From assembly GCA_003990745.1 (NCBI GenBank), contig RBNI01003626.1, positions 1 through 15,484 of the forward strand: a stretch of 15,484 nucleotides of DNA. Reading direction: 5' to 3'. The stretch comes from Jimgerdemannia flammicorona. Its lineage: Eukaryota; Mucoromycota; Endogonomycetes; Endogonales; Endogonaceae. Position numbers and translations under genes: made by a program. The notes below the pieces were generated by a model. It saw only the letters and a list, made by a program, of their open reading frames with translations, had not been told where the DNA came from and did no database searches. Positions 15,461 through 15,484 of this stretch are shown here, piece by piece. Positions within the stretch are counted from its first letter, which is position 1, and each line of letters begins with the position of its first letter.

Positions 15461-15484
15461 TTTTTTTTTTTTTTTTTTTTTTTT
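15461..15484. repeat. Poly(T) run at window edge
   Basis: At least 24 T's end the window, directly after readable integrase sequence. By analogy with 13939 this could be the reversed poly(A) tail of another minus-strand retroposon, but the rest lies outside the window. Confidence 0.5.

Overview
This window looks like a transposon graveyard from a filamentous fungus, probably a Pezizomycotina ascomycete. It is very AT-rich. By eye I count only about five CpG dinucleotides from position 1201 to the end, against eight in the first 1.2 kb. Broken reading frames are full of TAA, TAG and TGA where family alignments expect Trp, Gln or Arg, and two diverged copies of one repeat differ largely by C-to-T and G-to-A transitions. 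This is what repeat-induced point mutation (RIP) or a similar process leaves. I see no intact host gene, rRNA or tRNA; the species cannot be named from this.

Layout. 1-1195: copy 1 of an unidentified repeat (X). 1228-1922: minus-strand Ty1/copia piece with gag relic, primer-binding site and LTR. 1923-3127: AT-rich decay holding a possible plus-strand copia RNase H tail. 3128-3497: a short poly(A)-tailed retroposon with target duplication. 3841-6316: two copia-type LTRs around a 2.2-kb interior with no recognisable pol. 6317-7756: AT-rich decay with one unidentified minus-strand relic and a minisatellite. 7846-9128: X copy 2 between two tetranucleotide-repeat tracts. 9129-11660: minus-strand Ty3/gypsy relic carrying dUTPase, reverse transcriptase and RNase H. 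11661-12287: hAT-like foldback element A. 12288-15460: plus-strand relic of a different Ty3/gypsy element (RT thumb, RNase H, integrase), split by foldback element B (13152-13475, 8-bp target duplication) and by a 1.28-kb minus-strand LINE fragment (13939-15220, 16-bp target duplication). 15461-15484: a poly(T) run at the window edge, possibly the tail of a further insertion.

The parts do not work together as a pathway; they record a history. The plus-strand gypsy element is older than foldback B and the LINE that interrupt it. Removing the LINE plus one copy of its duplication restores the integrase frame with exactly 35 residues between the second Asp and the Glu. The least expected items are the dUTPase domain in a fungal gypsy element, the foldback family with 8-bp duplications, one member of which joins two oppositely oriented gypsy relics, and the unidentified repeat X.
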